Notes under the pieces: generated by a model | Told to the model about the DNA's origin: nothing | What the model saw: only the letters and a program-made list of their open reading frames with translations | Databases searched by the model: none | Part shown: one piece after another, positions 1 to 9,489 of the stretch | How the letters are laid out: each line of letters opens with the position of its first letter | How positions within the stretch are numbered: the stretch's first letter is position 1 | Program-made: the position numbers and the translations under genes | Assembly: GCA_946403085.1 (NCBI GenBank) | Contig: CAMIYM010000003.1 | Coordinates: forward strand, 62,001-126,000 | Source: an uncultured Clostridia bacterium | GTDB taxonomy: Bacteria > Bacillota > Clostridia > Saccharofermentanales > Saccharofermentanaceae | Direction: 5' to 3' | DNA: 64,000 nt

Positions 1-735
1 GTCTTTTATGTGAATGCTGCAAGATTAGGCAAAAAGCTTGAAGAGAGAAATTGTTCTGTTGTCTTTCCTGAGATAGCTCCGGGACATGAACTTGAGATAA
101 AGGGCCTTTATAACATAAGGCTTGCGATAAAAGGTCAGGACGATATCGTAAAGAATGACTTCGCGTTCAAAGACAAAGAGAAGATATTCATCCTTACAGG
201 TCCTAACCGCGGCGGCAAGACTATACTCGAGCAGGGCCTTGGTCTGATATCGGTAATGGCATCCCTCGGAATGTTCGTAACTGCTGATTCTTTCAAAGGA
301 CTTCCTTTTAAGAGTGTCCTTACTCACTTTCCGATAGACGAGAATCTTACAATCAATTACGGCCGTCTCGGAGAAGAAGCGGTGAGGATAAAAGAGATAG
401 TAAAGCAGGCTGATGCCGATTCCTTGTTGTTGTTTAACGAGACATTCTCCACTACGTCCGCTGCGGATGCGCTCTATCTTTGCAAGGATCTTATCCACAT
501 ACTTAAAGACAAAGGTTCATGTGTCATCTTCAACACTCATATCCATGAACTTGCATCCTGCATTCCGGAGATGAACGGATGGGAAGGCTCAAGCAGGATC
601 GTAAGCATAGTAATGGAGATCAAAGATAACAGGAACACTTTCAAGATCAAACGAAGCGAACCCGATACCAGTTCATATGCGAAAAACATAGCTGAGAAAT
701 ACGGGATTACTTATGATCAGATGAAAGAGATATAA
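1..735 (+). CDS. MutS-family ATPase domain protein, 5' end missing
   Basis: This is the C-terminal ATPase part of a MutS-like protein. The reading frame is open from base 1, so the start lies upstream and the GTG at base 10 is not a credible start. The Walker A loop reads TGPNRGGKT, where MutS normally has GPNxxGKST. The Walker B region reads LLLFNETFSTTSAADA, where canonical MutS has a DE pair, so Asp is replaced by Asn. A late THIHEL motif fits the MutS switch histidine region. MutS-type domains bind ATP as dimers and act on DNA mismatches or branched DNA. The altered motifs suggest a MutS-related paralogue rather than the main mismatch repair MutS. It is followed by a hairpin shared with the convergent mscL. 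Confidence 0.8.
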   Translation, partial: VFYVNAARLGKKLEERNCSVVFPEIAPGHELEIKGLYNIRLAIKGQDDIVKNDFAFKDKEKIFILTGPNRGGKTILEQGLGLISVMASLGMFVTADSFKGLPFKSVLTHFPIDENLTINYGRLGEEAVRIKEIVKQADADSLLLFNETFSTTSAADALYLCKDLIHILKDKGSCVIFNTHIHELASCIPEMNGWEGSSRIVSIVMEIKDNRNTFKIKRSEPDTSSYAKNIAEKYGITYDQMKEI

Positions 736-752
736 AAGCGTTGCATTCAAAA

Positions 753-778
753 GGGCCGTCTCTTAATTGAGACAGCCC
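753..778 (-). terminator. hairpin terminator downstream of mscL
   Basis: GGGC and GTCTC arms pair with GAGAC and GCCC around a TTAATT loop. Read on the minus strand the stem is followed by TTTTG, so it best serves mscL. It could also stop the MutS-like transcript, since the two genes converge here. Confidence 0.6.
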
Positions 779-807
779 TATGTTAATTCTGAATTATTAT
801 CAGCTGA

Positions 808-1254
808 TTACTTGCCGTTCTGTGCCTTAAGGAGATCCTTGATCTCTGTAAGGAGCTTAACTTCATCAGAAGGCTCGGGTGCAGGAGCAGGTGCTTCTTC
901 CTTCTTGCCCTTCTTGATCTTGCCGACACCGTTCTTAAGAGCATTGATTCCCTTGAGCATAGCGAAAAGAATGATTGCCATGATAAGGAAGTTGATGATA
1001 GCTGTGATGAAAGCACCATAGTTAAGTGAAAGAGCTGCGATCTGTTCAGGATCAAGACCTGTGTAGTCTACCCAGGGAAGTCTGATAGCACCGGCGATCT
1101 CAGCACCGCCGATAGAAGCGATCAAAGGATTGATAAAGTTGTCTGTGAAGGATGTAACGATATCCTTGAAAGCTGCACCGATGATAACACCGATAGCCAT
1201 GTCAACTACGCTGCCCTTGAGCGCGAATTCCTTGAATTCCTTAATTAAACCCAT
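808..1254 (-). CDS. mscL: large-conductance mechanosensitive channel MscL
   Basis: MscL is a homopentameric membrane channel that opens under membrane tension to release solutes during hypo-osmotic shock. The 148 residues match the family's usual 130-150. The N-terminal amphipathic helix MGLIKEFKEFALKG leads into the pore-lining first transmembrane helix (VVDMAIGVIIGAAFKDIV). A second transmembrane helix (ITAIINFLIMAIILFAML) and a charged C-terminal helical bundle follow. The start has an AGGAGG nine bases upstream. It is a single-gene unit between two hairpin terminators on the minus strand. Confidence 0.97.
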   Translation of the reverse strand: MGLIKEFKEFALKGSVVDMAIGVIIGAAFKDIVTSFTDNFINPLIASIGGAEIAGAIRLPWVDYTGLDPEQIAALSLNYGAFITAIINFLIMAIILFAMLKGINALKNGVGKIKKGKKEEAPAPAPEPSDEVKLLTEIKDLLKAQNGK

Positions 1255-1285
1255 GTAAATGTTCCTCCTGGTTTATTATTTAAAA

Positions 1286-1310
1286 ACCCGGACCTGCAAC
1301 AGATCCGGGT
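1286..1310 (-). terminator. terminator of the small P-loop gene
   Basis: ACCCGGA pairs with TCCGGGT around a short loop. On the minus strand the stem is followed by TTTTTA. It separates the P-loop gene from mscL downstream of it. Confidence 0.7.
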
Positions 1311-1331
1311 AGTTTTACGGATTAGTTCAAA

Positions 1332-1739
1332 TCAAGCGAATTTTCTTGCTTCTTCAGGAAGGCTATCGATCTCGCCGCTATAAAGGATAGTAGCCACTAC
1401 AGGTGTATCCTTCAGGAATGCATCGAGCTTCATAAGGAATTCGCCGAGGCCTGCGGGATCATAGTTGTTAGCAACTTTGCAGATTGCATCTACATAGATA
1501 TGTGTTAAGTCGTAATCTTTGGAGCAGATGCCGCAGATGAATGCGAGAACCTGGTCAAAACCTTCGATAGGGTATTCCTTCATATTTACAAGACGGACAG
1601 TGGGTTTAAGAAGCTGGTCTAATCTGTTTCCTCTCTCAAGGCATACGACGTTGCTGTCAGAAGCTGCAACTGCGTTAATGTCATCGACGAGCTTAGCTGT
1701 CTTGCCCGTGCCCTTAGGTCCTGCAATAAGTTTAATCAT
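1332..1739 (-). CDS. small P-loop NTP-binding protein of unknown role
   Basis: This 135-residue protein begins directly with a nucleotide-binding strand and Walker A motif (LIAGPKGTGKTAKLVDDI, about residues 4-21). No arginine finger or further catalytic motif is obvious, and the protein is much shorter than an AAA module. The stretch YDLTHIYVDAICKV around residue 80 could supply a Walker B-like Asp. It has no signal peptide or membrane segment. It is divergent from the rimP operon and has its own terminator. I do not recognise a specific function. Confidence 0.75.
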   Translation of the reverse strand: MIKLIAGPKGTGKTAKLVDDINAVAASDSNVVCLERGNRLDQLLKPTVRLVNMKEYPIEGFDQVLAFICGICSKDYDLTHIYVDAICKVANNYDPAGLGEFLMKLDAFLKDTPVVATILYSGEIDSLPEEARKFA

Positions 1740-1853
1740 AGAATGTCTCCTTTGGGGATCATATTTCCATTGGATATCTGGATAGACTTATTTTACTGTA
1801 ATTGGCACCCAAAATGAATATAAAAGTGTAAAAAATTAGGAACATTTTTCGGT

Positions 1854-1882
1854 TTGCACTATTTATATAAATATGATAAAAT
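1854..1882 (+). promoter_or_regulatory. sigma-A promoter of the rimP-nusA-infB operon
   Basis: TTGCAC is followed after 17 bases by TAAAAT. It is the best match in the gap between the divergent P-loop gene and rimP, and it is placed to transcribe the leader terminator and the operon. Confidence 0.6.
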
Positions 1883-1910
1883 TACCGAGTTCATAAAAGA
1901 GTTTTTATCG

Positions 1911-1941
1911 AACGGACAGCCGGATGGCGTGTCCGTTTTTT
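1911..1941 (+). terminator. leader terminator upstream of rimP
   Basis: AACGGACA pairs with TGTCCGTT and runs into six T residues, a textbook intrinsic terminator. It lies about 20 bases before the rimP start and downstream of the operon promoter. No gene ends just before it on this strand, so it probably acts as a leader attenuator. Confidence 0.75.
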
Positions 1942-1960
1942 GTTGTAGAAGGAGATTGTT

Positions 1961-2425
1961 TTGGCTAAGAGATCAAAAGTAGCACAGGAAGCGTTTGAAC
2001 TTGCTGAGCCTGTTGTAACAGAGCTCGGATTCGATCTGGTCGACTGTTCTTACGTCAAGGAATCGCGCGGAATGGTTTTGACGCTTTATATCGACAAGCG
2101 CGGAGGCATCGGCATCGATGACTGTGAGACGGTAAGCCGTGCGGTTGATCCGGTAATCGATGCGGCAGGTTCTATCGATCCTGACTTTTTCGAAGTATCT
2201 TCTCCCGGTCTTACAAGACCGCTCGAGACAGATAAGGACTATAACAGATATGCCGGCGAGAAGGCTGACATATCACTTTATAAGCCAATGGAAGGCAAGA
2301 AGAGCTTTACTGCGGTGATCAAAGGTGCAGAAGGCGACAAGGCAACATTCGTATTTGATAACGGCGATGAGTTAACTCTCGGATTCGAGGATATAGCAAA
2401 GGCCGTTCGTCATATAGATTTCTAA
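1961..2425 (+). CDS. rimP: ribosome maturation factor RimP
   Basis: RimP helps assemble the 30S subunit. The 154 residues match the family. The N-terminal alpha/beta domain carries the typical stretch GFDLVDCSYVKESRGMVLTL followed by IDDCETVSRAVDPVID, with FEVSSPGLTRPL before the C-terminal Sm-like domain. The start is TTG with AAGGAGA upstream. It is the first gene of the rimP-nusA operon and sits just after a leader terminator, so its expression is probably set by readthrough there. Confidence 0.97.
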   Translation: MAKRSKVAQEAFELAEPVVTELGFDLVDCSYVKESRGMVLTLYIDKRGGIGIDDCETVSRAVDPVIDAAGSIDPDFFEVSSPGLTRPLETDKDYNRYAGEKADISLYKPMEGKKSFTAVIKGAEGDKATFVFDNGDELTLGFEDIAKAVRHIDF

Positions 2426-2453
2426 AGTTTATTAATGTTAGGAGGAAATAAAA

Positions 2454-3626
2454 ATGCCCAGAAAGAAGAATGAAGAGGAACCCAAGGATACAATAGTAAG
2501 TCTTGTTAAGCTCCTCGCAGAAGAAAGAGACATCAATGAGGAAGAGGTTTTCCAGGCTATTGAGAGCGGTCTTGTCGCAGCTTACAGACGTGAGTTCGGC
2601 GGCAACAAGCAGGATATCAAGTCTGTCAATGCCGAGATCGACAGAGAGACAGGCGAGATCTATGTTTATAAGCTCGCAGAAGTAGTTGATGATGTTATCG
2701 ATGAGGCTAACGAGATTTCCATCGAAGCAGCTAAGGAATTAGGTTATGAAGACGTTGAGATCGGAGATGAGATCGAGATCGGTATCGACGTTGAAGATCT
2801 GGGCCGTCTTGCTGCAAGCGCTGCAAAGAACGCTATCAACCAGAAGTTAAGAGATGCAGAGAGCCTTAAGATCGAAAAGGAGTTCTCCGGTAAGATCGGT
2901 GAGATCACATCAGGAACTATCGTTCGTAAGGATGCTAGAAACGTTTACGTTAATATCGGCCGTGCTGAAGCTATCGTTAAGCATGACGGTCAGATCAGAA
3001 ATAACAGAAATGAGCACTACGATCAGGACAGGATCATGAAGTTCCTCGTCATGGGCGTTGAGGAAGCTAACGGCAGACCTTCAGTTGTTCTTTCAAGAAC
3101 AGATGCAAGACTCGTTACAAAGCTTTTCGAGCTCGAGGTTCCTGAGATCAAGGCAGGCGATGTAATCATCAGATCTGTTGCAAGAGAAGCAGGCTCCAGA
3201 ACAAAGGTTGCTGTTTACTCTAAAGATCCCGATATCGATGCAAAGGGTTCATGCGTTGGTCAGAGAGGACAGAGAGTTCAGCAGATCATGAATGAGCTTG
3301 CTGAAGAAAAGATCGACATCGTTGACTGGAAGGAAGATCCCGCACTCTTTATCAGCGAAGCTTTGCAGCCTGCAAAGGTCTCAAGAGTTGATACAGAGAT
3401 CACAACAAATGAGAATGGTGAAGTAGAGAGATATGCAAAGGTAATCGTACCTGATCAGCAGTTCTCACTCGCTATCGGTAAGAGCGGTCAGAATGTACGT
3501 CTTGCTGCAAGACTTACAGGATTTAAGATCGACATCAAGAAAGAGTCTGATGAGAGCGTAGAAGCTTCCAAGGCACTTATCGATGACTTTACAGTCGTTG
3601 ATGATGAAGCAGGTAAGAACGAGTAA
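2454..3626 (+). CDS. nusA: transcription termination/antitermination factor NusA
   Basis: NusA binds RNA polymerase and modulates pausing, termination and antitermination. The order is an N-terminal polymerase-binding domain (about 1-130), an S1 domain (GEITSGTIVRKDARNVYVNIG), then KH domains containing GSCVGQRGQRVQQIMNEL and LAIGKSGQNVRLAARLTG. At 390 residues it matches the short Firmicutes form, which lacks the C-terminal acidic repeats of enterobacteria. AGGAGGAA precedes the ATG. NusA acts on hairpin pausing, so the terminator in the leader of its own operon is a plausible feedback site. Confidence 0.98.
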   Translation: MPRKKNEEEPKDTIVSLVKLLAEERDINEEEVFQAIESGLVAAYRREFGGNKQDIKSVNAEIDRETGEIYVYKLAEVVDDVIDEANEISIEAAKELGYEDVEIGDEIEIGIDVEDLGRLAASAAKNAINQKLRDAESLKIEKEFSGKIGEITSGTIVRKDARNVYVNIGRAEAIVKHDGQIRNNRNEHYDQDRIMKFLVMGVEEANGRPSVVLSRTDARLVTKLFELEVPEIKAGDVIIRSVAREAGSRTKVAVYSKDPDIDAKGSCVGQRGQRVQQIMNELAEEKIDIVDWKEDPALFISEALQPAKVSRVDTEITTNENGEVERYAKVIVPDQQFSLAIGKSGQNVRLAARLTGFKIDIKKESDESVEASKALIDDFTVVDDEAGKNE

Positions 3627-3646
3627 TAAGCAGAGCGATTAGAAGT

Positions 3647-3925
3647 ATGAAGAAAAAGCCGCAAAGAAGTTGTGTATCCTGCAGGACAGTAAGAGACAAA
3701 AGTGAACTCTTGCGTGTGGTCGTGACACCGGAAGGTGAAGTCGCATTCGATCCTACGGGAAAGCTTTCAGGAAGAGGTGCATACCTCTGCCGCAATGAAG
3801 CATGCATAACAGCGGAGCTTAAGAAAGCGGCAAAGCTTTCGAAGGGACTTAAGAAGCCTTTGACCGATGAAGAGATCAGAGAGCTTGCAAAATCACTTTT
3901 AGGGAGCATTGCAGAAGATAAATGA
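3647..3925 (+). CDS. ylxR: YlxR-family RNA-binding protein (DUF448)
   Basis: This 92-residue protein has the YlxR signature: RSCVSCRTVRDKSELLRVV at the start and GRGAYLCRNEACI in the middle. The family adopts a small nucleic-acid-binding fold and is nearly always encoded between nusA and infB in Firmicutes, as here. The last four bases overlap the start of ylxQ, which suggests translational coupling. Confidence 0.95.
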   Translation: MKKKPQRSCVSCRTVRDKSELLRVVVTPEGEVAFDPTGKLSGRGAYLCRNEACITAELKKAAKLSKGLKKPLTDEEIRELAKSLLGSIAEDK

Positions 3926-4254
3926 CAGATAAGGAAAGAGTGTTTGGAATGATCGGGCTCGCGTCCCGAGCAGGAAAGATAGCGTCAGGAAGTGATGCGG
4001 TAACCGGACAGATACGTTCCGGCAACGTAAAGCTCCTGATCATTACCAAAGACATTTCAAGCAATTCTTTGGACAAGATCTTAAGGAACATAACGGGAAA
4101 AGATGAGATCCCCTGTTACAGTTTCGGAAGTTCGGAAGAACTGGGTGACGCATTAGGCAAGCCCGCCAGAACAGTTGCGGCAATTACTGATAAAAGCTTT
4201 GCGGATGGTATATCCGCCATACTCGATAAGATCAACGAGGAGGAAGATATTTGA
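3922..4254 (+). CDS. ylxQ: L7Ae/L30e-like RNA-binding protein YlxQ
   Basis: This 110-residue member of the L7Ae/L30e/Gadd45 fold binds kink-turn RNA. Diagnostic stretches are [16 protein letters not shown] and [15 protein letters not shown], followed by the late [19 protein letters not shown]. The ATG overlaps the ylxR stop and its TGA overlaps the infB ATG, so the three genes are tightly coupled. The exact cellular RNA target is not evident from sequence. Confidence 0.93.
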   Translation: MTDKERVFGMIGLASRAGKIASGSDAVTGQIRSGNVKLLIITKDISSNSLDKILRNITGKDEIPCYSFGSSEELGDALGKPARTVAAITDKSFADGISAILDKINEEEDI

Positions 4255-7097
4255 TGAGTGAAGATAATGAAAATAAGAAGAGTGGTCTGACCGTCGGAGG
4301 CGTATCCGGCAGCAAGAAGATGAGACTCGGAAGAGTTCATAAGAAGAAGGCCGAAGATACACCCGAGGCAGCACCCGTTGCTGAGGTAAAGCCTGATGCA
4401 GCAGTTGTTGAGGCAGCACCTGCTCCCTTACAGGAAGCAGAAGCAAAGCCTGCAAAGAAGGCGCCTGCAAAGAAGGCTGCAGCTGAAGAAAAGCCGGCAG
4501 AAGAGAAGAAGCCTGCTAAGAAGACTGCTGCAAAGAAGGCTGAAGCTGAAGAAAAGGCAGAGGCTCCTGCCAAGAAGACAACTAAGAAGGCAGCAGAAAA
4601 GAAAGAGCCTGAAGCTAAGGCTGAAGAGGCAGGAACAGAAGAAAAGAAGCCTGCCAAGAAGACTGCTGCAAAGACAACAAAGACAGCAGCTCCCAAGGCT
4701 GAAAAGAAGGAAGAAGCTCCTGCAGTTGAGGAGAAGAAGCCTGAAGTAAAGGTCGAGGAAAAGCCTGTTGCTGAAGAGAAGAAGCCTGAAGTAAAGGCTG
4801 AGGAAAAGCCCGTTGCCGAAGAGAAGAAGCCTGAGGTCAAGCCTGAGGCTCCTGCAAAGCCGAGACTTTCATCTGCTGTTATCTCACTTCCTGATGTTCC
4901 CGCAAGAGGCGAGACGATCAGAAGTTCTACGGTTATCACTTATTCCGGCAGGGATAAGAAGAGCCCGATGAGATCAGGCGGCCAGGGCGGCTACAACAAT
5001 AACAGAGGCGGCGGCTTCCAGAAGCAGGGCGGCGGCTTTGATAAGGATAAGGATGATGATAATTCACGTCCGCAGTTCAAGAGAGCACCCAAGCCGAGAG
5101 CAGAGGCTCCAATCGAAGATGCAAAGAAGAGCAGATCTTCTTATGCAGAGAAGAGTGCTTTCGATAAGAAGCACAACAACGCTGACAGAAGAGACGGCGA
5201 AAAGAATGCGAACATTGATAAGAGAAAGCAGTCAAGAACATCACAGTTCACAGGACGTGTTAACAGTGACGGTGACTACGATGATTTCTCATTCAGAAAG
5301 AAGAAAAAGAAGCAGTTTGAGCAGCAGGCTGTTGTGGAGCAGGTAATCACAGAGATCAAGATCCCTGCTTTCATTACAGTTAAGGAATTTGCTGAAGGTA
5401 TCGGCAAGAAGAGCTCTGACATCATCATGGCTCTCATGAAGCTCGGTGTAATGGCTACTATCAACCAGGAACTCGACTTCGATACAGCCTGCCTTGTTGC
5501 AGACAGCTTCGGAATCAATGCGGAACTCCTTGAGGAGAAGACAGAAGAGGATATCCTTTTCGAGGCAGATGTTGATAATCCTGAGAACCTCGAACCCAGA
5601 CCTCCTGTCGTAGTTGTTATGGGTCACGTTGACCACGGTAAGACATCACTCCTTGATAAGATCCGTTCAGCAAACGTTACAGAAGGCGAGGCCGGCGGTA
5701 TCACACAGAAGATCGGTGCTTACACAGTACGTCTTAAGGGCCGCCAGATCACATTCCTCGATACACCTGGTCACGAAGCGTTCACCACGATGAGAGCAAG
5801 AGGTGCACAGTTCACCGATATCGCTATCCTCGTTGTAGCTGCTGACGACGGTGTAATGCCTCAGACGATCGAAGCTATCAACCACGCTAAGGCTGCTAAT
5901 ACAGAGATCATCGTTGCTATCAACAAGATCGATAAGCCGGGCGCAAATCCTGACAGAGTTAAGCAGGAACTCACACAGTACGGCCTCGTATGTGAAGAGT
6001 GGGGCGGCCAGACCATCATGGTACCTATCTCCGCTAAGCAGGGTACAGGTATTGATGACCTTCTCGAAAACGTATTGCTCACAGCAGACGTTATGGAGCT
6101 CAAGGCTGATCCGAAGAGCCAGGCAAAGGGCGCTGTTATCGAGGCTAAGCTCGATAAGAACAGAGGTCCTGTTGCATCCGTACTTATCCAGCGCGGTACA
6201 TTAAGACAGGGCGATACAGTCGTATGCGGTCCTATCCTTGGTAACGTAAGAGCTATGTACGATGATAAGGGCGCTCCTATCAAGAAGGCAGGTCCTTCAA
6301 TCCCTGTCGAGATCTTAGGTCTTCCTGAAGTACCTCAGGCAGGTGAGATCCTCTATGCCGTATCTGACGATAAGACAGCAAGACAGCTTGTTGAAAAGCG
6401 TAAGATCAAGCAGAGAGAAGAGCAGCTCCACAGATCATCCAAGATGAGCCTTGATACGCTCGCAGCACAGATGGCAGCAGGTGATGTTAAGGATCTCAAT
6501 ATCATCATCAAGGCAGACGTTCAGGGTTCTGTCGAAGCCGTTCAGCAGTCTTTGGAGAAGCTCTCCAACGACGAAGTTAAGATCAAGGTCATCCACGGTG
6601 CAGTCGGTGCCATCAATGAATCCGATATCGTTCTTGCTGATGTATCCAATGCGATCATCATCGGCTTCAACGTAAGACCTTCACAGATGATCGTTGATAA
6701 GGCAAAAGAGACAGGCGTAGACATCAGACTCTACAGCGTCATCTATAATGCTATCGAAGATGTTGAGAACGCTATGAAGGGTATGCTTGCACCTAAGATC
6801 GAGGAAGTCGTCTGGGGTCATGCAGAAGTCAGACAGCTCTTCAAGGTCAGCGGTATCGGTACTATCGGCGGATGCTATGTTACTGACGGTAAGATCCAGA
6901 GAGCATCCAATGTCAGAGTCATCAGAGATGATGTTGTTATCTATACCGGTGTGTTGGGTTCCCTGCAGCATGAGAAGGATTCCGTTAAGGAAGTAGTTTC
7001 AGGACATGAATGCGGTCTTACAGTCGAGAAGTATAACGACATAAAGATCGGCGACGTTATCGAAGCATTCGGCAACGTCGAAGTTAAGAGGGACTGA
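4254..7097 (+). CDS. infB: translation initiation factor IF-2
   Basis: IF-2 is the GTPase that delivers initiator tRNA to the 30S subunit and promotes subunit joining. I chose ATG 4254, which overlaps the ylxQ stop and has GAGGAGG upstream. The ORF track starts one codon earlier at TTG. The G1 loop GHVDHGKT is at residues 457-464, DTPGHEAF and NKIDKPG follow, and the C-terminal domains are complete. The first roughly 360 residues form a low-complexity extension. It is rich in Ala, Lys, Glu and Pro, has tandem EEKKPEVK-type repeats, and then becomes Gly-, Asn- and Arg-rich. This makes the protein about 947 residues, at the long end for the family. Confidence 0.98.
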   Translation: MSEDNENKKSGLTVGGVSGSKKMRLGRVHKKKAEDTPEAAPVAEVKPDAAVVEAAPAPLQEAEAKPAKKAPAKKAAAEEKPAEEKKPAKKTAAKKAEAEEKAEAPAKKTTKKAAEKKEPEAKAEEAGTEEKKPAKKTAAKTTKTAAPKAEKKEEAPAVEEKKPEVKVEEKPVAEEKKPEVKAEEKPVAEEKKPEVKPEAPAKPRLSSAVISLPDVPARGETIRSSTVITYSGRDKKSPMRSGGQGGYNNNRGGGFQKQGGGFDKDKDDDNSRPQFKRAPKPRAEAPIEDAKKSRSSYAEKSAFDKKHNNADRRDGEKNANIDKRKQSRTSQFTGRVNSDGDYDDFSFRKKKKKQFEQQAVVEQVITEIKIPAFITVKEFAEGIGKKSSDIIMALMKLGVMATINQELDFDTACLVADSFGINAELLEEKTEEDILFEADVDNPENLEPRPPVVVVMGHVDHGKTSLLDKIRSANVTEGEAGGITQKIGAYTVRLKGRQITFLDTPGHEAFTTMRARGAQFTDIAILVVAADDGVMPQTIEAINHAKAANTEIIVAINKIDKPGANPDRVKQELTQYGLVCEEWGGQTIMVPISAKQGTGIDDLLENVLLTADVMELKADPKSQAKGAVIEAKLDKNRGPVASVLIQRGTLRQGDTVVCGPILGNVRAMYDDKGAPIKKAGPSIPVEILGLPEVPQAGEILYAVSDDKTARQLVEKRKIKQREEQLHRSSKMSLDTLAAQMAAGDVKDLNIIIKADVQGSVEAVQQSLEKLSNDEVKIKVIHGAVGAINESDIVLADVSNAIIIGFNVRPSQMIVDKAKETGVDIRLYSVIYNAIEDVENAMKGMLAPKIEEVVWGHAEVRQLFKVSGIGTIGGCYVTDGKIQRASNVRVIRDDVVIYTGVLGSLQHEKDSVKEVVSGHECGLTVEKYNDIKIGDVIEAFGNVEVKRD

Positions 7098-7098
7098 T

Positions 7099-7500
7099 AT
7101 GAAAAACAGAAGACCTGAGATAGTTGGAGATGAGATCCAGAAGATCATCTCCACGATTATCTCAACAAAGTTAAAGGATCCTAGAGTTCCTTTGCTGACA
7201 TCTGTTACGTCCGTTAAGATGAGCCGTGACTTATCTCACGCTACTGTGTTTATCTCTGTTTACGGAGATGACAAGACACAGAAGGAAGCTATGGAAGCGA
7301 TAGAGCACGCCAAGGGCTTTATCCGCTATGAGACAGTACAGGAGATCAACTTAAGAGTTGCTCCTGAACTGAGCTTCAAGCTCGACAAGACTCTTGACGA
7401 AGCACTCAGAATGGAAGCTCTGATCGATAAGACGATCAAGGAAGATGAAGCTAGAAGGATTGCCAGAGAAGAGAGAAACTCAAATGAGGGAACGCTATAA
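7099..7500 (+). CDS. rbfA: ribosome-binding factor A
   Basis: RbfA is a KH-fold 30S maturation factor and the usual downstream partner of infB. The protein is 133 residues. Typical stretches are IQKIISTIISTKLKDPRVPLL near the N-terminus and LSHATVFISVYG in the middle. The start lies one base after the infB stop. The 3' end overlaps the likely start of nrnA in another frame. Confidence 0.95.
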   Translation: MKNRRPEIVGDEIQKIISTIISTKLKDPRVPLLTSVTSVKMSRDLSHATVFISVYGDDKTQKEAMEAIEHAKGFIRYETVQEINLRVAPELSFKLDKTLDEALRMEALIDKTIKEDEARRIAREERNSNEGTL

Positions 7501-8551
7501 AGAAGGCAGTTTAAGAAGTGCTAAGAATTTACTGAGTATTATCGAAAAGACCAAGACGAACGATGAGGCCGTCCTGGTCTTCCTTCACAGGAGTGTTGAC
7601 GGAGACTGCATAGGATCAGCATCCGGAATCTGCAGTATCTTAAGATCTTTCGGTGTTGATGCATATGTTGCCATCCCGGAACAGCTCCCTGAGAACATGA
7701 AGTTTTTGGGTATCGAAGACCTGTTCTTCCATCCTGACGGAGACAATCATCTTGCTGAAGAGTTCACCACTTCAGGTACTCTTGCAGGCAAGAAGATCGG
7801 TGCTGCAGTAAGCTGCGATATCTCCGATTCATCAAGAATGGGATCATGCGGAGTCATTTTCGATTCTGTCGAGCCAAAGATAATCATCGATCACCATGCT
7901 TCAGTTACAGCAAGGTCCGATAATCTCTGGATCGATCCTGATGCATCATCAGCATCTGAGATGGTCTTCTATGTTGCCCAGCAGATAACTGAGCTCACAG
8001 GCAAAGCGATGAAAGACATCCTTAAGCCTAATGCCGCAAAGGCAGTGCTTTCAGGAATCGTTACTGATACAGGCAGATTCACATTCAAGAACACACGTCC
8101 GGAGACGCTTGAGGCTGCCGGCCTTCTGATCGAATTAGGCGGTGACATATCTGAAGTATGCTATAACCTTTTCGACCGCAAGACAAAGCAGAAATTCCTG
8201 CTGTCAGCTGAAGCAAGATCCGAGACACAGTTCTATTACGATGATAAGTTCGCGATGACAGTTGTGCCTTACGATCTTTTCAAGCGCTTTAATGCAGGAC
8301 CAGACGGAGTAGATGATGTCGTATCCGCAATGCGTGATATCGACGGAGTCGAACTTGCGATTGTCTTAAGAGAGCTCGAAACCGGTGAGATCAGAGGCAA
8401 TGTCAGATCACAGGAATACTTCGATTGTTCCAAATTCGCCGAAGGCTTTGGCGGCGGCGGACATGTTAGGGCAGCCGGATTTACTGTAAAGAACGGCAAC
8501 ATCTACGAGATCGCCGGAGAGATAGTAAAAAGGGTTCGGGACATTATATGA
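7484..8551 (+). CDS. nrnA: DHH-family oligoribonuclease/pAp phosphatase (NrnA-like)
   Basis: NrnA-type enzymes degrade very short RNAs and dephosphorylate 3'-phosphoadenosine 5'-phosphate, a by-product of sulfate assimilation. The N-terminal DHH domain shows FLHRSVDGDCIGSA, CDISDSSRMG and the signature IIDHHAS. The C-terminal DHHA1 domain shows FGGGGHVRAAGF. The ORF track starts at 7445, deep inside rbfA. I prefer ATG 7484, which gives about 355 residues, the family's usual length less a short tail. It is coupled to rbfA upstream and truB downstream. Confidence 0.93.
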   Translation: MRERYKEGSLRSAKNLLSIIEKTKTNDEAVLVFLHRSVDGDCIGSASGICSILRSFGVDAYVAIPEQLPENMKFLGIEDLFFHPDGDNHLAEEFTTSGTLAGKKIGAAVSCDISDSSRMGSCGVIFDSVEPKIIIDHHASVTARSDNLWIDPDASSASEMVFYVAQQITELTGKAMKDILKPNAAKAVLSGIVTDTGRFTFKNTRPETLEAAGLLIELGGDISEVCYNLFDRKTKQKFLLSAEARSETQFYYDDKFAMTVVPYDLFKRFNAGPDGVDDVVSAMRDIDGVELAIVLRELETGEIRGNVRSQEYFDCSKFAEGFGGGGHVRAAGFTVKNGNIYEIAGEIVKRVRDII

Positions 8552-9489
8552 TCAATGACGGATTCATCCTTGTAGATAAACCTGAAGGATGGACTTCCTT
8601 TAAGACCGACCGTTTCGTCGGCAGTCTTCTCGGTACAAGAAAAGTAGGACACCTGGGAACGTTGGATCCTTTTGCCACAGGCCTTTTGCCGGTATTTGTC
8701 GGCAAGGGGCTTAAGTTCCTGAGGTTTTGCGAAGGCTTTGATAAAGGCTATTCCTGCAAGTGCATTTTCGGTGCTCAGACAGATACGATGGATAAGACGG
8801 GTGAATTCATATCTGAGAATTATCCGTCTTCTTCAGAACTGTCTGAACTTGCGAAAACAGGTTATGGAAAGATACATGAAGCCTTTGCCAAGGTGAAGGC
8901 AACAAAAGAGCAGCTCCCGCCAGCTTTTTCGGCGAAGAAGATAGACGGCGTAAAAGCATATGAGCTTGCAAGAAAGGGTGAGATGCCTGATCTTAAGCCT
9001 GCTCCTGTCACCATTTATTCACTTGATATCACAGGTATTGAAGCGCGCAGCAAAGGACTTGCTGTCGATTTTGACTGCCTGTGTTCAAAAGGAACATACA
9101 TAAGGACGATCTGCTCCGATCTCGGAGCGGTTACAGGTTATGGAGCTTATGCCGAGTCCTTGAGAAGGACCATAAACGGACAGTTCAGCGTAAAGGATGC
9201 GTATACGCCTGAAAAGCTTCAGAAGATGGCGGAAGAAGGCGACTTTTCATTCGTGAGAGATGCATCCGAGACAATAACGTTCCTGCCTGAGATCAAGCTC
9301 GATCCGAAGCAGACACAGGATATCAAGTTCGGAAGAAAGATCGCATTTCCGTTTGAAGTTGCACTTGAAGGTGATGAGCGCATATATTACAGAGCCACAA
9401 GTGAAGGAAAACTCATTGCCGTGGTGTTCCCGGCTGTTGAGAACGGGATTCTGACTATGAGGATCGAGAGGCTTTACGCACATGATTAA
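8548..9489 (+). CDS. truB: tRNA pseudouridine-55 synthase TruB
   Basis: TruB makes pseudouridine 55 in the T-loop of elongator tRNAs. The catalytic motif GHLGTLDPFATGLLPVFVGK contains the nucleophilic Asp, and KGTYIRTICSDLG is the second family motif. At 313 residues it is a normal length. It overlaps nrnA by four bases and ribF by eight, in the classic rbfA-nrnA-truB-ribF order. Confidence 0.97.
   Translation: MINDGFILVDKPEGWTSFKTDRFVGSLLGTRKVGHLGTLDPFATGLLPVFVGKGLKFLRFCEGFDKGYSCKCIFGAQTDTMDKTGEFISENYPSSSELSELAKTGYGKIHEAFAKVKATKEQLPPAFSAKKIDGVKAYELARKGEMPDLKPAPVTIYSLDITGIEARSKGLAVDFDCLCSKGTYIRTICSDLGAVTGYGAYAESLRRTINGQFSVKDAYTPEKLQKMAEEGDFSFVRDASETITFLPEIKLDPKQTQDIKFGRKIAFPFEVALEGDERIYYRATSEGKLIAVVFPAVENGILTMRIERLYAHD

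Noticed and set aside
4337-4939. A 200-residue minus-strand ORF opposite infB
   Set aside because: It is the mirror of the Ala/Lys/Glu repeats and gives Ser/Ala/Phe-rich low-complexity sequence.
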